32,033 nt of DNA from Clostridia bacterium. Its GTDB lineage: Bacteria > Bacillota > Clostridia > Christensenellales > UBA1242. The DNA lies in the NCBI GenBank assembly GCA_016297915.1, contig JAEDFU010000014.1, forward strand, positions 1-32,033. The letters run 5' to 3'. Of this stretch, positions 32,019 to 32,033 are shown one piece after another. The notes beneath the pieces were generated by a model that had not been told where the DNA came from, made no database searches, and saw nothing but the letters and a program-made list of their open reading frames with translations. A program made the translations under genes and the position numbers. Each line of letters begins with the position of its first letter. The first letter of the stretch is position 1.

Positions 32019-32033
32019 AGATGTAGTTTTGTG

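Noticed and set aside
1..32033. tRNA, rRNA or CRISPR loci
   Set aside because: No acceptor-stem/CCA-like folds, no rRNA-like conserved blocks and no regularly spaced repeats were seen on either strand.

Overview
The window is about 32 kb of AT-rich, densely coding bacterial DNA. Gene content and order point to a low-GC Gram-positive lineage, most likely an uncultured member of the Clostridia. The evidence is Shine-Dalgarno motifs of the AGGAGG type, a PrsA-type foldase lipoprotein, a SipW/TasA-like secreted protein, and two gene orders that match the Bacillus chromosome (walJ-htrC-rlmH and glmU-pth-mfd). Taxonomy finer than that is not supported by what can be seen. No rRNA, tRNA, CRISPR array, transposase or phage gene was recognised.

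Region 1 (1-3.1 kb) is accessory-like. It starts with an intergenic patch of short repeats and nested palindromes, including a 151-bp MITE-like element with terminal inverted repeats. A small membrane protein follows, then, on the other strand, a two-gene unit: a zinc M14 carboxypeptidase and an unrecognised coiled-coil/Pro-Asn-rich protein. Next is a promoter-terminator pair that may delimit a small RNA. Region 2 (3.1-7.8 kb) holds a strongly promoted 654-aa secreted protein with a SipW-type signal, then an internally duplicated DUF1538 membrane protein with two PII-like proteins, probably a transporter and its regulators.

Region 3 (7.8-14.5 kb) holds glmS, with two in-frame expansions (one Cys-rich and built of short tandem repeats). 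It also holds a U32/RlhA-type tRNA/rRNA-hydroxylation protein predicted to be translated from a leaderless mRNA, a COG2509-type FAD oxidoreductase, and a small Cys-motif hypothetical protein. Region 4 (14.8-16.8 kb) has a minus-strand GT2-TPR glycosyltransferase divergent from an acyl-ACP thioesterase, with a 14-bp palindrome between them.

Region 5 (16.8-22.6 kb) carries a DJ-1/PfpI protein, walJ(yycJ), an HtrA-like lipoprotein protease, two CPBP membrane proteases, rlmH and tadA. This keeps the walJ-htrC-rlmH order of Bacillus, with the CPBP pair inserted and no walRK in the window. Region 6 (22.5-29.1 kb) is a GlmU-derived protein without the pyrophosphorylase signature, pth, mfd and a PrsA/SurA-like lipoprotein, in the ancestral glmU-pth-mfd position. 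Region 7 (29.2-32.0 kb) is an ABC-F ATPase overlapping an RlmC-type rRNA m5U methyltransferase.

The strongest leads for new biology are the DUF1538/double-PII module, the SipW-like surface protein, the GlmS insertions, the degenerate GlmU, the terminator hairpin that contains the htrA ribosome binding site, and the nested-palindrome elements at the left end.
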